Made by a program: the position numbers and the translations under genes
Part shown: positions 15,493-24,203 of the stretch, piece by piece
Position numbering within the stretch: position 1 is the first letter of the stretch
Layout of the letters: every line of letters begins with the position of its first letter
The notes under the pieces: generated by a model
The model's database searches: none
What the model saw: the letters and a program-made list of their open reading frames with translations, nothing else
What the model was told of the DNA's origin: nothing
Origin: Arenibacter sp. 6A1
GTDB lineage: Bacteria; Bacteroidota; Bacteroidia; Flavobacteriales; Flavobacteriaceae
NCBI RefSeq assembly: GCF_012272855.1
Contig: NZ_JAAXCQ010000002.1
Location: forward strand, 1 to 64,000
Length of the DNA: 64,000 nt
Direction: 5' to 3'

Positions 15493-15550
15493 GTTTGCCA
15501 ACTCGTTATATCCGTCTAATGTGTACTGTTTATCGGGTGGTTAGATGGAT
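15493..15550 (-). other. attI-like junction between recombinase and first cassette
   Basis: On the minus strand the recombinase trailer reads GGATATAACGAG then TTGGCAAAC, the start of cassette C1. The ACGAG/TTGG junction resembles the cassette-cassette junctions (ACGAGAACG/TTGG), but there is no second cassette arm on the recombinase side. Next to it an imperfect hairpin (TATCCGTCTAA and TTAGATGGATA) spans about 15509-15552. Position and sequence fit an attI analogue; this is inference. Confidence 0.5.
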
Positions 15551-15674
15551 AACAGCATAAAATCATGGGAATAACAATTTTGGTTTTAGTGTTCTTTAAA
15601 AATAAACTACAATATATGTAATATTTTTCTATCGTTTGGAAAAGGGAAAAAAAAATAATTCTTTGCATAAAGGC

Positions 15675-16850
15675 TTAATAATTTTCTGATAAGCGTATGC
15701 CACCCCCTGGTGTATCATCTTTTAGCATGCTTTTTAAGGCTATGTCCAGCGGACTCTCTATTTTCATTAAATCGGTCTTTGCTACATGGGTATACAACAT
15801 GGTCGTTTCTGGTTTAGCATGTCCCAATAGTTCTTGAATATACCGTATGTCGGTGCCGTTCTCTAATAAATGGGTAGCATAACTATGCCGTAAGGTATGC
15901 GGGGTTACGTGTTTTGAAATATTGGCTGCCTTGCAAGATCTTTTTAAAAAGGCACGTACACTTTCGGCACTGTAACTTTTATAGGGCTTTCCTTCAGCAA
16001 AATACACCATGGGCATATAGGTCTGTAAATAATTCAAGATAAGGGGAATTAAACTACCGGCTAAAATTACATTCCTATCCTTTCTGCCCTTACCGTTCTT
16101 TATAATAACTTGCCTTCGGTCTATGTCAATATGTTTTAATCGTAAATTTAAAAGTTCACTTATTCGCAGTCCGGCCGAATATATCATTGCCAATATGGCC
16201 CTGTGCTTTAAATTCTTTGTACACCGCAGTAAATCTATAACCTCTGCTTGAGACAATACGGTAGGCAAAAATTTGGAGCGTTTGGGTCGTGTTAATTCAA
16301 GGTTTTTAATCTTAGTGTTCGGAAAAAACAATATGAACAGTTTTAAAGCACTAATAAATTGTCTTTGGGTGCTGATACTGTAGTTCTTTGGTACATATAT
16401 CTCTTCAATAAATCGTTCCACGTCCCTATTGGTTAAATCTGCAAAAGGAATGTCCGATACATTGTTTAAGAAATCGGCAACAAGATGGTAATAGGTCCGG
16501 ACCGTACTCTCACTATATCGCTTACCTTTTAAATAGGAGGTAAACGATCTTATTAATGCTTCCTTCTTGCCTAGTTGGATCCCCTTTAGGGTATCGGTAG
16601 TTTGTGGTGGTTCCTCATAAATAGAATGGTCCTTGACCACTTTGGCAATACCATGAAAAGATCGCTCTATCAATTCCATATTTTCTTGGGAAAAATTGAT
16701 GTACCAAAACCGATTGGAAGCACTCCATATAAATTTCCTGGATGCTTTGATCCTTTCGATAAAAACAGCATTGTAGTCAAAAATCACAAAAATACGATCC
16801 TGACCTTTTAAAGAATTTCTTTTCAGTACAACGGTTGGTAACGGTTTCAT
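15675..16850 (-). CDS. Tyrosine recombinase, candidate cassette integrase
   Basis: A 391-residue tyrosine recombinase. An N-terminal domain of about 90 residues common in Bacteroidota integrases (WSASNRFWYI) is followed by a SAM-like core-binding domain (about 96-190) and the catalytic domain: R229 (AGLRISELL), K254 region (GKGRKDR), H318 and R321 (PHTLRHSYATHLL), H344 (LLGH) and Y353 (LYTHV). After the tyrosine comes SPLD (366-369), also seen in IntI enzymes, but the IntI-specific insert between patches II and III is absent. It points toward the array and ends about 170 bp from the first cassette. Its role as the cassette integrase is inferred from position and similarity. Confidence 0.85.
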   Translation of the reverse strand: MKPLPTVVLKRNSLKGQDRIFVIFDYNAVFIERIKASRKFIWSASNRFWYINFSQENMELIERSFHGIAKVVKDHSIYEEPPQTTDTLKGIQLGKKEALIRSFTSYLKGKRYSESTVRTYYHLVADFLNNVSDIPFADLTNRDVERFIEEIYVPKNYSISTQRQFISALKLFILFFPNTKIKNLELTRPKRSKFLPTVLSQAEVIDLLRCTKNLKHRAILAMIYSAGLRISELLNLRLKHIDIDRRQVIIKNGKGRKDRNVILAGSLIPLILNYLQTYMPMVYFAEGKPYKSYSAESVRAFLKRSCKAANISKHVTPHTLRHSYATHLLENGTDIRYIQELLGHAKPETTMLYTHVAKTDLMKIESPLDIALKSMLKDDTPGGGIRLSENY

Positions 16851-16931
16851 GTAGTAAAACTCCCTAAAAAAAGCTACCTTTTAGTTGTATTAAATGTATA
16901 TATGCGTTTATAAACGTTTAAAAAGATGGTT

Positions 16932-17348
16932 ATGGAAGTAAAATATTGTCTGGTATGCCAAGAAAAACTGATAGGAAGATCCGATAAAAAATTTTGTGGT
17001 AGCCAGTGTAGAACAACTCACCACAACGCCCATCGGCCACTGCACGAACAAACCATGAGACAAATAAATAGCGACCTACGACACAATAGAAGCCTGATGG
17101 CTCAATTTTGCCCCGGTGGCAAAACTACCGTAGAGAAAAGTATTTTAATGAAATTAGGGTATAAATTTGAACTGTTCACCCATGTTTTTCCCTTTAGCAA
17201 AGGAACCTACTTCTTTTGCTATGATTACGGGTTTTTACCCATCGTAGAAAAAGGAATTGAAAAAATGCTCATTGTCAAAAAACAGTCCTATATGAACAAA
17301 TTGCACTTCCATCCATGGGATATTGAAATAATAAAAAACAAAAAATAA
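16932..17348 (+). CDS. Zinc-ribbon protein of unknown function
   Basis: A 138-residue protein with an N-terminal treble-cleft-type zinc ribbon (YCLVCQEKLIG, then KKFCGSQCRTTHHN) and a C-terminal domain rich in aromatics (FCYDYGFLPI). Similar small zinc-ribbon proteins are common in Flavobacteriaceae and may bind nucleic acid. It is transcribed divergently from the recombinase; the two starts are about 80 bp apart. The ATG at 16926 two codons upstream is equally possible. Whether it works with the recombinase is unknown. Confidence 0.6.
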   Translation: MEVKYCLVCQEKLIGRSDKKFCGSQCRTTHHNAHRPLHEQTMRQINSDLRHNRSLMAQFCPGGKTTVEKSILMKLGYKFELFTHVFPFSKGTYFFCYDYGFLPIVEKGIEKMLIVKKQSYMNKLHFHPWDIEIIKNKK

Positions 17349-18113
17349 CGCCCTCCTTTCTTCCATTGCTATATATAAACGGAACGAATCATACGCCAAT
17401 AAGGCCACTATCACTACACCTCCTTCAGCTTCTGTAACGCATCCAACGCTTATCTCCCTAAGCCCACTCTAGAACTTCCCCATCATTTATTTCAAAAGCA
17501 GTTTAATGGATCCGTTAAAATCTTTCTACATGTCCCACAACCATAAAATACCCACTTTCCAAAAAACCGTCATGGACGGACCTACCAGAATTCCTTCACA
17601 GTTTCGCCTCAGCACATCGGCGGGATTATCGGGAGATTTGACTTTTTGACAAATCTTAAAGGATTCCATTTTTAATCATATAATAGAAAACGGAAACTGT
17701 ATCTCCCCCAAAAAAAGGTGGCCAAACTAACGTCCAATACGCCATATACCAAACAAATAAAATTTTGCTCATATCACGGTAGTAATCATTTTCAGCACCT
17801 GGCAGATTTTCGTTTTATGCCAATACGTCCCTTGTCAATAACCTTATCTATATAGTCCTTGGCAAGTGGCACCTCAGAGGCCGTTCCTCCCCTATCTACC
17901 CTTCCTTTTCCAACCTCTACCGCGACTTCCTTGGCCTTTTCTGTGTAGCCAGCCATAGGTACCTACAGCAATTACGTAACCGTTCAAAGTGTATTTAATC
18001 TTTGCCCGACTTTATCCATTCAAGGTAAAGTTCAACTCCAAAATGAGCCGATTAGGCCCCTAGATTGGATTACAGGATTATAATTTGTTGACTGCTCCTT
18101 ATTTTAAAAAAAA
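17349..18113. other. Gene-free stretch with possible gene remains
   Basis: There is no intact gene. A minus-strand stretch at about 17800-17960 reads as an open protein-like segment (EVAVEVGKGRVDRGG, VIDKGRIGIK) but has no start and no recognised family. The region looks like decayed DNA beside a transposase relic. Confidence 0.4.
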
Positions 18114-18249
18114 GAACTGCGTTGATAACAGAATCACCAAGCCATCGGCCGAATCCTTCAATGCCAAAAAAAAAGCATTTAGAGCCCAAATTAAAGCTTG
18201 TGGGACTATAACATCCTTACTAAATAGACGCTACGATATTTTTGCCTAA
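18114..18249 (+). pseudogene. Relic of an ISL3-type (ISAon1-like) transposase C-terminus
   Basis: The plus-strand frame ending at TAA 18247-18249 reads RITKPSAESFNAKKKAFRAQ and ends LLNRRYDIFA. This resembles the C-terminal signature of ISAon1-like ISL3-family transposases (TxxSAESFNAKIKAFR, then the aromatic-rich FxYRLxxIYA end). Only about 45 codons survive and no start is present, so it is a dead fragment. Confidence 0.6.
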
Positions 18250-18321
18250 ATGGATAATCCTACGCGTTTTTGACATGTGTCCTAGGTTGTAATAATTATC
18301 TTTACTGATAAAATAATTAAT

Positions 18322-19047
18322 ATGAGTTTCTATCAGAAAATAGCGCCCTATTATCACCATATTTTTAAAATAAATGTCAAGCAAGTTGATTTCATCAACT
18401 TAAAAATACCAGAGAGTGATTGTACAATTTTAGATATTGGATGTGGAATTGGCACGCTATCTTTTACGCTATCTAAATATTACAAGAACGTATTAGGAAT
18501 TGACATGGATGCCGAAATGATACGGGCAGCTTCAAAAAAATTGGAAAACCAGTCTAAATCCATTCAATTTCAACAATTAAGCATGCTTCAATTAGATGCT
18601 CATATTGATAAAAACTCAGTAGACGGCATCATTTGTTTTGGAAATACCTTAGTCCATTTAAATTCATTGGATGACATCCTTGATTTTTTAAGACAATCAA
18701 AAGCTGTACTTAAATCAAATGGAAAATTGTTGCTACAAATAGTCAATTACGATAAAATCATCGAAAAAAACATCCAGCAATTACCTCTTATTGAAAATGA
18801 TGAAATTACGTTTGAACGAAATTATGATTATTGTGAGTCGGAAAATAAAATTGATTTTAACACGCTTTTAAGCGTAAAATCGACTCAGGAAATAATTGAA
18901 AACAGTATTGAGTTGTTGCCTTTGCTACAAAAGGAACTAGCGCTTTTATTAAATAAGGCCGGTTTTGACAATTGTAACTACTATGGGAATTTTAATCAGG
19001 AACCGTACGCTGTTGATAGTCCTGCTTTAATAGTAGAGGCGTGGTAA
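18322..19047 (+). CDS. Class I SAM-dependent methyltransferase
   Basis: A 241-residue cytoplasmic enzyme with the Rossmann methyltransferase motifs: motif I ILDIGCGIGTLSF (about 35-47), GIDMD at the end of beta 2 (about 59-63), and VDGIICFGNTLVHL for motifs IV/post-IV (about 101-114). The C-terminal part carries the variable substrate-binding region. Substrate unknown. It stands alone between the transposase relic and the TonB receptor locus. Confidence 0.8.
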   Translation: MSFYQKIAPYYHHIFKINVKQVDFINLKIPESDCTILDIGCGIGTLSFTLSKYYKNVLGIDMDAEMIRAASKKLENQSKSIQFQQLSMLQLDAHIDKNSVDGIICFGNTLVHLNSLDDILDFLRQSKAVLKSNGKLLLQIVNYDKIIEKNIQQLPLIENDEITFERNYDYCESENKIDFNTLLSVKSTQEIIENSIELLPLLQKELALLLNKAGFDNCNYYGNFNQEPYAVDSPALIVEAW

Positions 19048-19689
19048 TGGAGAGGGGGTGACTTAACACAGCATTTATGGACCCAACAAAAGAGAGGTTC
19101 GACCACCAAAAGACGCTTTAGAAGTGGACTACTATATTACTTTATACCGCTACGCCCACTCAAAATTTAGGGTCGCTCATGCATTTTCAACCAAGCTTAA
19201 AAGGTAGGTCTGAATGTAATGCGTTACCTGCTCTTCAGAAGAGGGTCCTTAATTCGCTTTCAACCATACTCCTATCACTAATAACCAATTACATCATAAT
19301 GTGAACTTTCCCGATGAGTGTTCACCGTTTTTAGAAATTTAATTCCGCAATTTTCAGAGCTTGTTTAAGAGTAGTCTCTCCTCTCTTTTCCTCCACCCAA
19401 TGGCTAATTGTTGACTGTTCAAAGAATTCCCGCGTTAGGGACCGCAGCGGCATCCCCGAAGTGGAGCGAGGGATATAGCGGAGTGCCCGCCCGACGAAGG
19501 AGGGAACGCCCAAAATAACATTTGTAACCCTATCAATATTCTAATATCGGCCATTTTCGTAAACCGCATCCTAAACGGCCATCTTTTCGGTAGCCGTTAT
19601 TACCGCAAGATGCACCATGGTCCGTGCCCCTACATAAATTAATATTATATTAACAGCTTAATTCGTGTATTTTGTTATGTTTGCGTCTG
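19048..19689. other. Gene-free stretch holding a dispersed repeat
   Basis: I see no credible gene. A Flavobacteriaceae-type dispersed repeat lies at 19430-19512. A TATGTTTG box (19676-19683) just before the next gene fits the Bacteroidota -7 consensus TAnnTTTG, though no clear -33 TTG sits at the right distance. Confidence 0.45.
19430..19512 (-). repeat. Dispersed GGGCGTTCCC...TAACGCGGGA repeat, copy 1
   Basis: On the minus strand the blocks are GGGCGTTCCC, CCGCTATATC, GGATGCCGCTGC and TAACGCGGGA. The same blocks in the same order occur on the plus strand at 44151-44242. Function unknown; it looks like a multicopy intergenic repeat. Confidence 0.6.
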
Positions 19690-19998
19690 ATGAAAAATGG
19701 TCGTCTAAAATATAGCATTTCTTATATATTCCTTGTCCTTTTCCTTTCGATGAAAATGGCAGGGCTTCATGTGCTTTCTCACACGGACGATAAGGATCAT
19801 GCATTGCATTGTATGATTTGCGACCAGGCCATTACCCATAATTTAACGCCTGCCATTAGCCCGGAGGTACAGGATTTTGTTATTGAAAACACGGAGTTTT
19901 TCGTTCAAGCAGCGCAAAAGATCCACTATAGCTTTATGAGCTGTGGTACTATTGCCACCGACCAGCTCTTTTCTCGCCCCCCTCCTTTTTTATCCTAA
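19690..19998 (+). CDS. Small secreted protein upstream of a TonB receptor
   Basis: A 102-residue protein with an uncleaved or signal-type hydrophobic N-terminus (ISYIFLVLFLSMKMAG) and a short body with Cys and His residues (HALHCMICDQAITH, then FMSCG). Small proteins of this kind often precede metal-related TonB receptors in Flavobacteriaceae. A longer frame starts at a TTG at 19672, but that overlaps a TATGTTTG promoter-like box, so I chose the ATG at 19690. Metal sensing or handling is inferred from the CxxC/His pattern and the neighbours. Confidence 0.6.
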   Translation: MKNGRLKYSISYIFLVLFLSMKMAGLHVLSHTDDKDHALHCMICDQAITHNLTPAISPEVQDFVIENTEFFVQAAQKIHYSFMSCGTIATDQLFSRPPPFLS

Positions 19999-20268
19999 AT
20001 ATTTCTATACATTTTATTTTTTAAGAGTGCCATTGGCGCAGCTAATTGCCGTTTCTAGGCTACTATAGGGCATCTATACCTTATAAAACACCTATAAACC
20101 TGTCTCTTAACTGTTGTGCTAAAGGATGTATTTGCCATGAACATGTACTAGCGACAAGGCTAGGCAGTTGCTAGCAACCTCATCCTAAACACTCCTATTC
20201 CTATATGTATAGATTTTGTCTTGCCCCCTTCCTAGGGACCAATATATAAATCTTATAGTTTTTAAATC

Positions 20269-22644
20269 ATGACCCATAAAATTCGGTGCATGTGGCTTTG
20301 TTTTGCCATATGCTCAATGGCGTGCGCGCAAGATTCTTTTAAGATAAAAGGATCTGTGATCGATGCCAGTACCCAAGAACCAGTAGAAGGCGCCAACATT
20401 ATTGGAGAAAAATCCTTTGCCATTTCATCCTCGACGGGAGAATTCATTATCAATAATGTCGATGAAGGCACGCATACCTTTACAGTGTCCCATATAGGCT
20501 ATACCGCCGATACTTTAAAGGTAACGGCAGGCCCAGGAATGAAAGAGGCTATTGTGCCCTTAACCGAGACCACAACAGCCCTGGACGAAGTAGAAGTACA
20601 TGGCAAAACTAAAAGACAGGCCGCTAGGGAACTCCCTACGGTTACCCATGCCGTCTCTAAAGAATTCTTGGAGAAAAACAGGGAAAACAGCCTTATGCAG
20701 ACCCTTAAGAAAATCCCTGGGGTAAGCACTATTAACATAGGTTCTGGCCAATCTAAACCCGTGATTAGAGGCCTGGGCTTTAATAGGGTTGCCGTGGTAC
20801 AGAACGGAATAAAACACGAAGCCCAGCAATGGGGCAATGACCATGGCCTGGAAATAGACCAGTACGGCATAGAAAATATCCAGATCATTAAAGGGCCCGC
20901 ATCCCTATTGTATGGTTCCGATGCCATTGCCGGAGTGGTAGATATACAACCGGCCAATATTCCCTTTCAAAATTCCATGAGCGGAGAATTAAACCTATTG
21001 GCCGAAAGCAATAACGACCTCTATGGCATTTCGGCAGGCATACAAAGCAGAAGGGTAAAATGGTTCTATAGAAGCAGATTAACCTACCGCGATTATGGTG
21101 ACTATAAGGTGCCCACCGATAAAATAAAGTATGACAACTATATTTTTGATTTGCACGATCGCCATTTAAGAAATACCGCAGGGAAAGAAGCCAATGCAAG
21201 TTTTAGCCTAGGGTATATTCATAACAATCTAAAGTCCGAAACAACCATCAGTAACGTATATGCCAAAAACGGATTTTTTGCCAATGCCCACGGTTTGGAA
21301 GTGAGAACCTCCAAGATAGATTATGACCGTTCTAATAGGGATATTGACCTTCCTTACCACGGGGTAAACCATTTTAAAATTACCAATAACACTTCTGTAG
21401 CAAACGGGGCGCATAGTTTCCACTTCGATCTTGGATTTCAATCCAATAAAAGAGAAGAGCATTCAGAACCCGTTCCCCATGGGTATATGCCCAAACCATC
21501 CGATAGCAAGGAGCGGGCATTCCATAAAACCACCTACTCCCTAAATGCAAGGGACTCCTTTAAACCAAACGAGAAGAATACTATCGTCGGCGGGGTCAAT
21601 ATGGAGCTACAGCAAAATACCATCGGTGGGTGGGGATTCTTAATTCCGGCCTATAACCGCTTTACTACCGGAGTATTCGCATACAACCAATTTCAGTGGC
21701 GACCCAATGTACATTTCCAAACCGGACTGCGATACGACTATGGGTTTTTAGCCACCAAATCCTATTATGACTGGTATCCGTCTACCGTTAACAATAGCGA
21801 TGGCAGCACTTCTTCCGTACACCTGCAACGAGCGCAGGACAAAACCTTAGATTTTGGAAATATCAGCGCCTCCGCAGGGATAAGCTACCTTAGAAAAAAT
21901 ACTACCTATAAGCTTAACCTGGGAAAGAGCTTTAGAATGCCACTGGCCAATGAATTGGCCTCGGACGGTGTCAATTACCATATGTACCGCTATGAAAAAG
22001 GAAATTTGGCCCTAGACCCTGAAGAATCCTATCAATTAGATATAGAAATAGACCATACCACCAAAAAATTCAGTGTGGGGGTAAGTCCATTTATAAACCT
22101 TTTTGACAATTTTATTTACTTGAATCCCACCCCAAGATACTTCGAGACCCTTCAGATTTACGAGTATACCCAAAGCAAGGTTTTTAGAATGGGAGGAGAA
22201 ATTAAGGCCAGTACTACCCTATTCAATGCGCTGCAATTAGAGGCTTCCGGGGAGTATGTATATTCTAGGCAGACCAGTGGGGCTAAAAAAGACTTTACCC
22301 TGCCTTTTTCACCGCCATTGTCGGGATTGTTTTCTGCTAGCTATGAATTTAAAAAAATCGGTTTTCTAAGAAGACCTCAGTTGATAGCAGATTATAGGAT
22401 CACCGCGGCGCAAACCGAAATTGTCCCGCCCGAAGAACAAACCAAGGGCCATAACATACTAAATATGTCCTTTTCAACAGAATTGGCCATTATTAAAAAT
22501 AAGCTGCCCGCCCAAATGAGGATCAAGCTTAACAATGTACTCAATACCAAATACTACGACCATACCAGCTTTTACCGCTTAATAGACGTACCGGAGCCGG
22601 GTAGAAACATATCCGTGTCCTTCACAATACCCTTAAATAAATAG
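20269..22644 (+). CDS. TonB-dependent outer-membrane receptor, probably metal-related
   Basis: A 791-residue receptor. Signal peptide (CFAICSMACAQ), a carboxypeptidase-regulatory-like domain (about residues 27-100; GSVIDASTQEPVEGANIIGE), a plug with RGLGFNRVAVVQNGIKHE and GPASLLYGSDAIAGVVD (about 165-220), then a beta barrel ending in FTIPLNK. The histidine-rich segments and downstream DUF4625 lipoproteins suggest uptake of a metal (zinc or copper) or metal complex, as for ZnuD-like receptors. It sits in one operon with the two lipoprotein genes (27-bp gap to the next). Confidence 0.88.
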   Translation: MTHKIRCMWLCFAICSMACAQDSFKIKGSVIDASTQEPVEGANIIGEKSFAISSSTGEFIINNVDEGTHTFTVSHIGYTADTLKVTAGPGMKEAIVPLTETTTALDEVEVHGKTKRQAARELPTVTHAVSKEFLEKNRENSLMQTLKKIPGVSTINIGSGQSKPVIRGLGFNRVAVVQNGIKHEAQQWGNDHGLEIDQYGIENIQIIKGPASLLYGSDAIAGVVDIQPANIPFQNSMSGELNLLAESNNDLYGISAGIQSRRVKWFYRSRLTYRDYGDYKVPTDKIKYDNYIFDLHDRHLRNTAGKEANASFSLGYIHNNLKSETTISNVYAKNGFFANAHGLEVRTSKIDYDRSNRDIDLPYHGVNHFKITNNTSVANGAHSFHFDLGFQSNKREEHSEPVPHGYMPKPSDSKERAFHKTTYSLNARDSFKPNEKNTIVGGVNMELQQNTIGGWGFLIPAYNRFTTGVFAYNQFQWRPNVHFQTGLRYDYGFLATKSYYDWYPSTVNNSDGSTSSVHLQRAQDKTLDFGNISASAGISYLRKNTTYKLNLGKSFRMPLANELASDGVNYHMYRYEKGNLALDPEESYQLDIEIDHTTKKFSVGVSPFINLFDNFIYLNPTPRYFETLQIYEYTQSKVFRMGGEIKASTTLFNALQLEASGEYVYSRQTSGAKKDFTLPFSPPLSGLFSASYEFKKIGFLRRPQLIADYRITAAQTEIVPPEEQTKGHNILNMSFSTELAIIKNKLPAQMRIKLNNVLNTKYYDHTSFYRLIDVPEPGRNISVSFTIPLNK

Positions 22645-22671
22645 TAATCATTAATAATTAAAACAACCCTT

Positions 22672-23445
22672 ATGAAATCAAATTTCAAATTTTTAGCCAT
22701 TATCGCTTTTGTCGGACTCATTTTTCAATCTTGTGAAAAGGACGAGAATAGCACCCTAAACGCTCCCACCATCACCGGTTTTGAGTACGGGGAAGGAAGT
22801 ACGCATTCCACAGATCCAGTAGCCTATAAAGGATCGGACATTCACTTAGAGGCAACAATCAATGCCGAAGCCATTGTAAGCAGTATTACACTGTCTATCC
22901 ACGCCCATGATAACAATCCGGCCGAGGGCGAAGTAGCATGGCACTATGAGCAGGAATTTACCGAGGCTAAATATCAGGTCATCAACCCTAGTTTTCACGA
23001 ACATGTAGATGTACCCGCCAATATTCCCGCTGGCGAATATCATATAGAACTAACAGTAACCGATGCATTGGGAAATACTACCGAGGTAGAAGGCCATATC
23101 CAGATTTTAGACCCTATTACATTAAGCGAATTCCATATAGACGCTACCGTAGTAAGAGGCAAGGATTTCCATGCAGAATTCAACATAAACGCTGTTAGAG
23201 GCATACACAACATCGTCTTAGATGTACATGCCCACGGAATTACGCCGGCAGAAGGAGAAGAAGAATGGACCTTTAATAAAGTATATGAGGCCAAATACCA
23301 TGGGAAGACACAGATAGAATTTCATGAGCATATAGACGTACCGGCTACGGCTCCTGCAGGCGAATACCATATGGTTTTTACCGTAGAAGATGAAAACGGA
23401 AACACTGTGGAGTACGAAACACATATAGCGATAACCAAGCAATAA
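22672..23445 (+). CDS. Lipoprotein with two DUF4625 domains, histidine-rich
   Basis: A 257-residue lipoprotein (GLIFQSCEKDE, lipid Cys 21) made of two tandem Ig-like DUF4625 copies (about residues 32-140 and 141-255). Each copy carries an HAH motif (SIHAHD; DVHAHG), a PAEGE segment, a FHEHxDVP motif and a final GNTxExExHI strand. Paired histidines suggest metal binding at the cell surface. It follows the TonB receptor in the same operon and is probably its substrate-binding partner; this is inference. Confidence 0.8.
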   Translation: MKSNFKFLAIIAFVGLIFQSCEKDENSTLNAPTITGFEYGEGSTHSTDPVAYKGSDIHLEATINAEAIVSSITLSIHAHDNNPAEGEVAWHYEQEFTEAKYQVINPSFHEHVDVPANIPAGEYHIELTVTDALGNTTEVEGHIQILDPITLSEFHIDATVVRGKDFHAEFNINAVRGIHNIVLDVHAHGITPAEGEEEWTFNKVYEAKYHGKTQIEFHEHIDVPATAPAGEYHMVFTVEDENGNTVEYETHIAITKQ

Positions 23446-23455
23446 AATAACCATG

Positions 23456-23484
23456 CCACATAGCACCCCTACTGTGCTATGTGG
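23456..23484 (+). terminator. Perfect 11-bp stem hairpin between the two DUF4625 genes
   Basis: CCACATAGCAC, a seven-base loop, and GTGCTATGTGG, followed by TTTAAA. It may be a weak terminator or an mRNA-processing and stability hairpin that sets the ratio of the two lipoproteins. Confidence 0.5.
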
Positions 23485-23499
23485 TTTAAAATGTACAGC

Positions 23500-23979
23500 A
23501 TGAAACGTATCACAAAATACCATTCCTTATTATTCGCACTGCTACTGGTCGGGGCCTGCTCCACAGAGGACAGTTCGGACAAGGACCTAGAAAAACCCAC
23601 CATTAGCATCAATTATGAGGACGGATTTCCCCAAGCATGTTCACAACTTGTTAAAGGGCAAACGTATAATTTTAGAGCCATGGTAGCAGATAATAAGGCT
23701 CTGGCCGCCTATAGTTTGGACATTCACCATAATTTTGACCATCATACCCACGACGACCAAGGCGAAAAATGCGAATTAAGTGCTATAAAGCAGGCCGTCA
23801 ATCCGGTGATTTTTATGGAAAACTATACCATACCCAATAGTCCAACTACCCATGAGATCAATATCCGCTTTACCATTCCCAAGGATGCAGATACCGGGGA
23901 TTACCATTGCGCATTTTCGGTCACCGATGAAACCGGTTGGCAAAGTAGAACTTCGGTGGATATAAAAATTATTGAATAA
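23500..23979 (+). CDS. DUF4625-type lipoprotein
   Basis: A 159-residue lipoprotein (LLLVGACSTED, lipid Cys about 20) with one DUF4625-like Ig domain. Histidine cluster DIHHNFDHHTHDDQ in the position of the HxH motif of its neighbour; the tail is GDYHCAFSVTDETGW. The frame can open at 23479, but the ATG at 23500 gives a proper lipoprotein signal. Last gene of the TonB receptor operon. Metal binding is likely from the histidines. Confidence 0.75.
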   Translation: MKRITKYHSLLFALLLVGACSTEDSSDKDLEKPTISINYEDGFPQACSQLVKGQTYNFRAMVADNKALAAYSLDIHHNFDHHTHDDQGEKCELSAIKQAVNPVIFMENYTIPNSPTTHEINIRFTIPKDADTGDYHCAFSVTDETGWQSRTSVDIKIIE

Positions 23980-24061
23980 TTTATACTTTATGTATCAAGG
24001 AAGCAGATTTTACTGCTGATCCTCGAATTTTCCAAATGTTTGACCATTGTTGTACCACATA

Positions 24062-24092
24062 AAAAAAGCCGACTCCTAGCAGTCGGCTTTCG
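24062..24092. terminator. Hairpin resembling the element's right-end terminator
   Basis: AAAAAAAGCCGACTCC, then TAGCA, then GTCGGCTTT. Together with the preceding GTTGTACC and the following TTTTACAGGC it closely resembles the block at the right end of the tRNA element (42479-42546). It may be the scar of an older integration at the same tRNA. Confidence 0.6.
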
Positions 24093-24203
24093 CTTTTACA
24101 GGCCCTTCGACCAGGCCCAGGATAAACCCCGAGACTTCCTTGGACTGCGTTCAGGACAGGCTTCGCGCGTCCCGAAACACAAAAACTGAAGGCCATAAAA
24201 AAA

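Noticed and set aside
1744..15502. A canonical class 1-type or Vibrio-type integron
   Set aside because: The boxes are GTTRNNN, not GTTRRRY; the recombinase lacks the IntI insert; and the recombinase reads in the same direction as the cassettes. The array is better called integron-like.
19331..19513. 60-codon minus-strand ORF
   Set aside because: More than half of it is the dispersed GGGCGTTCCC repeat.
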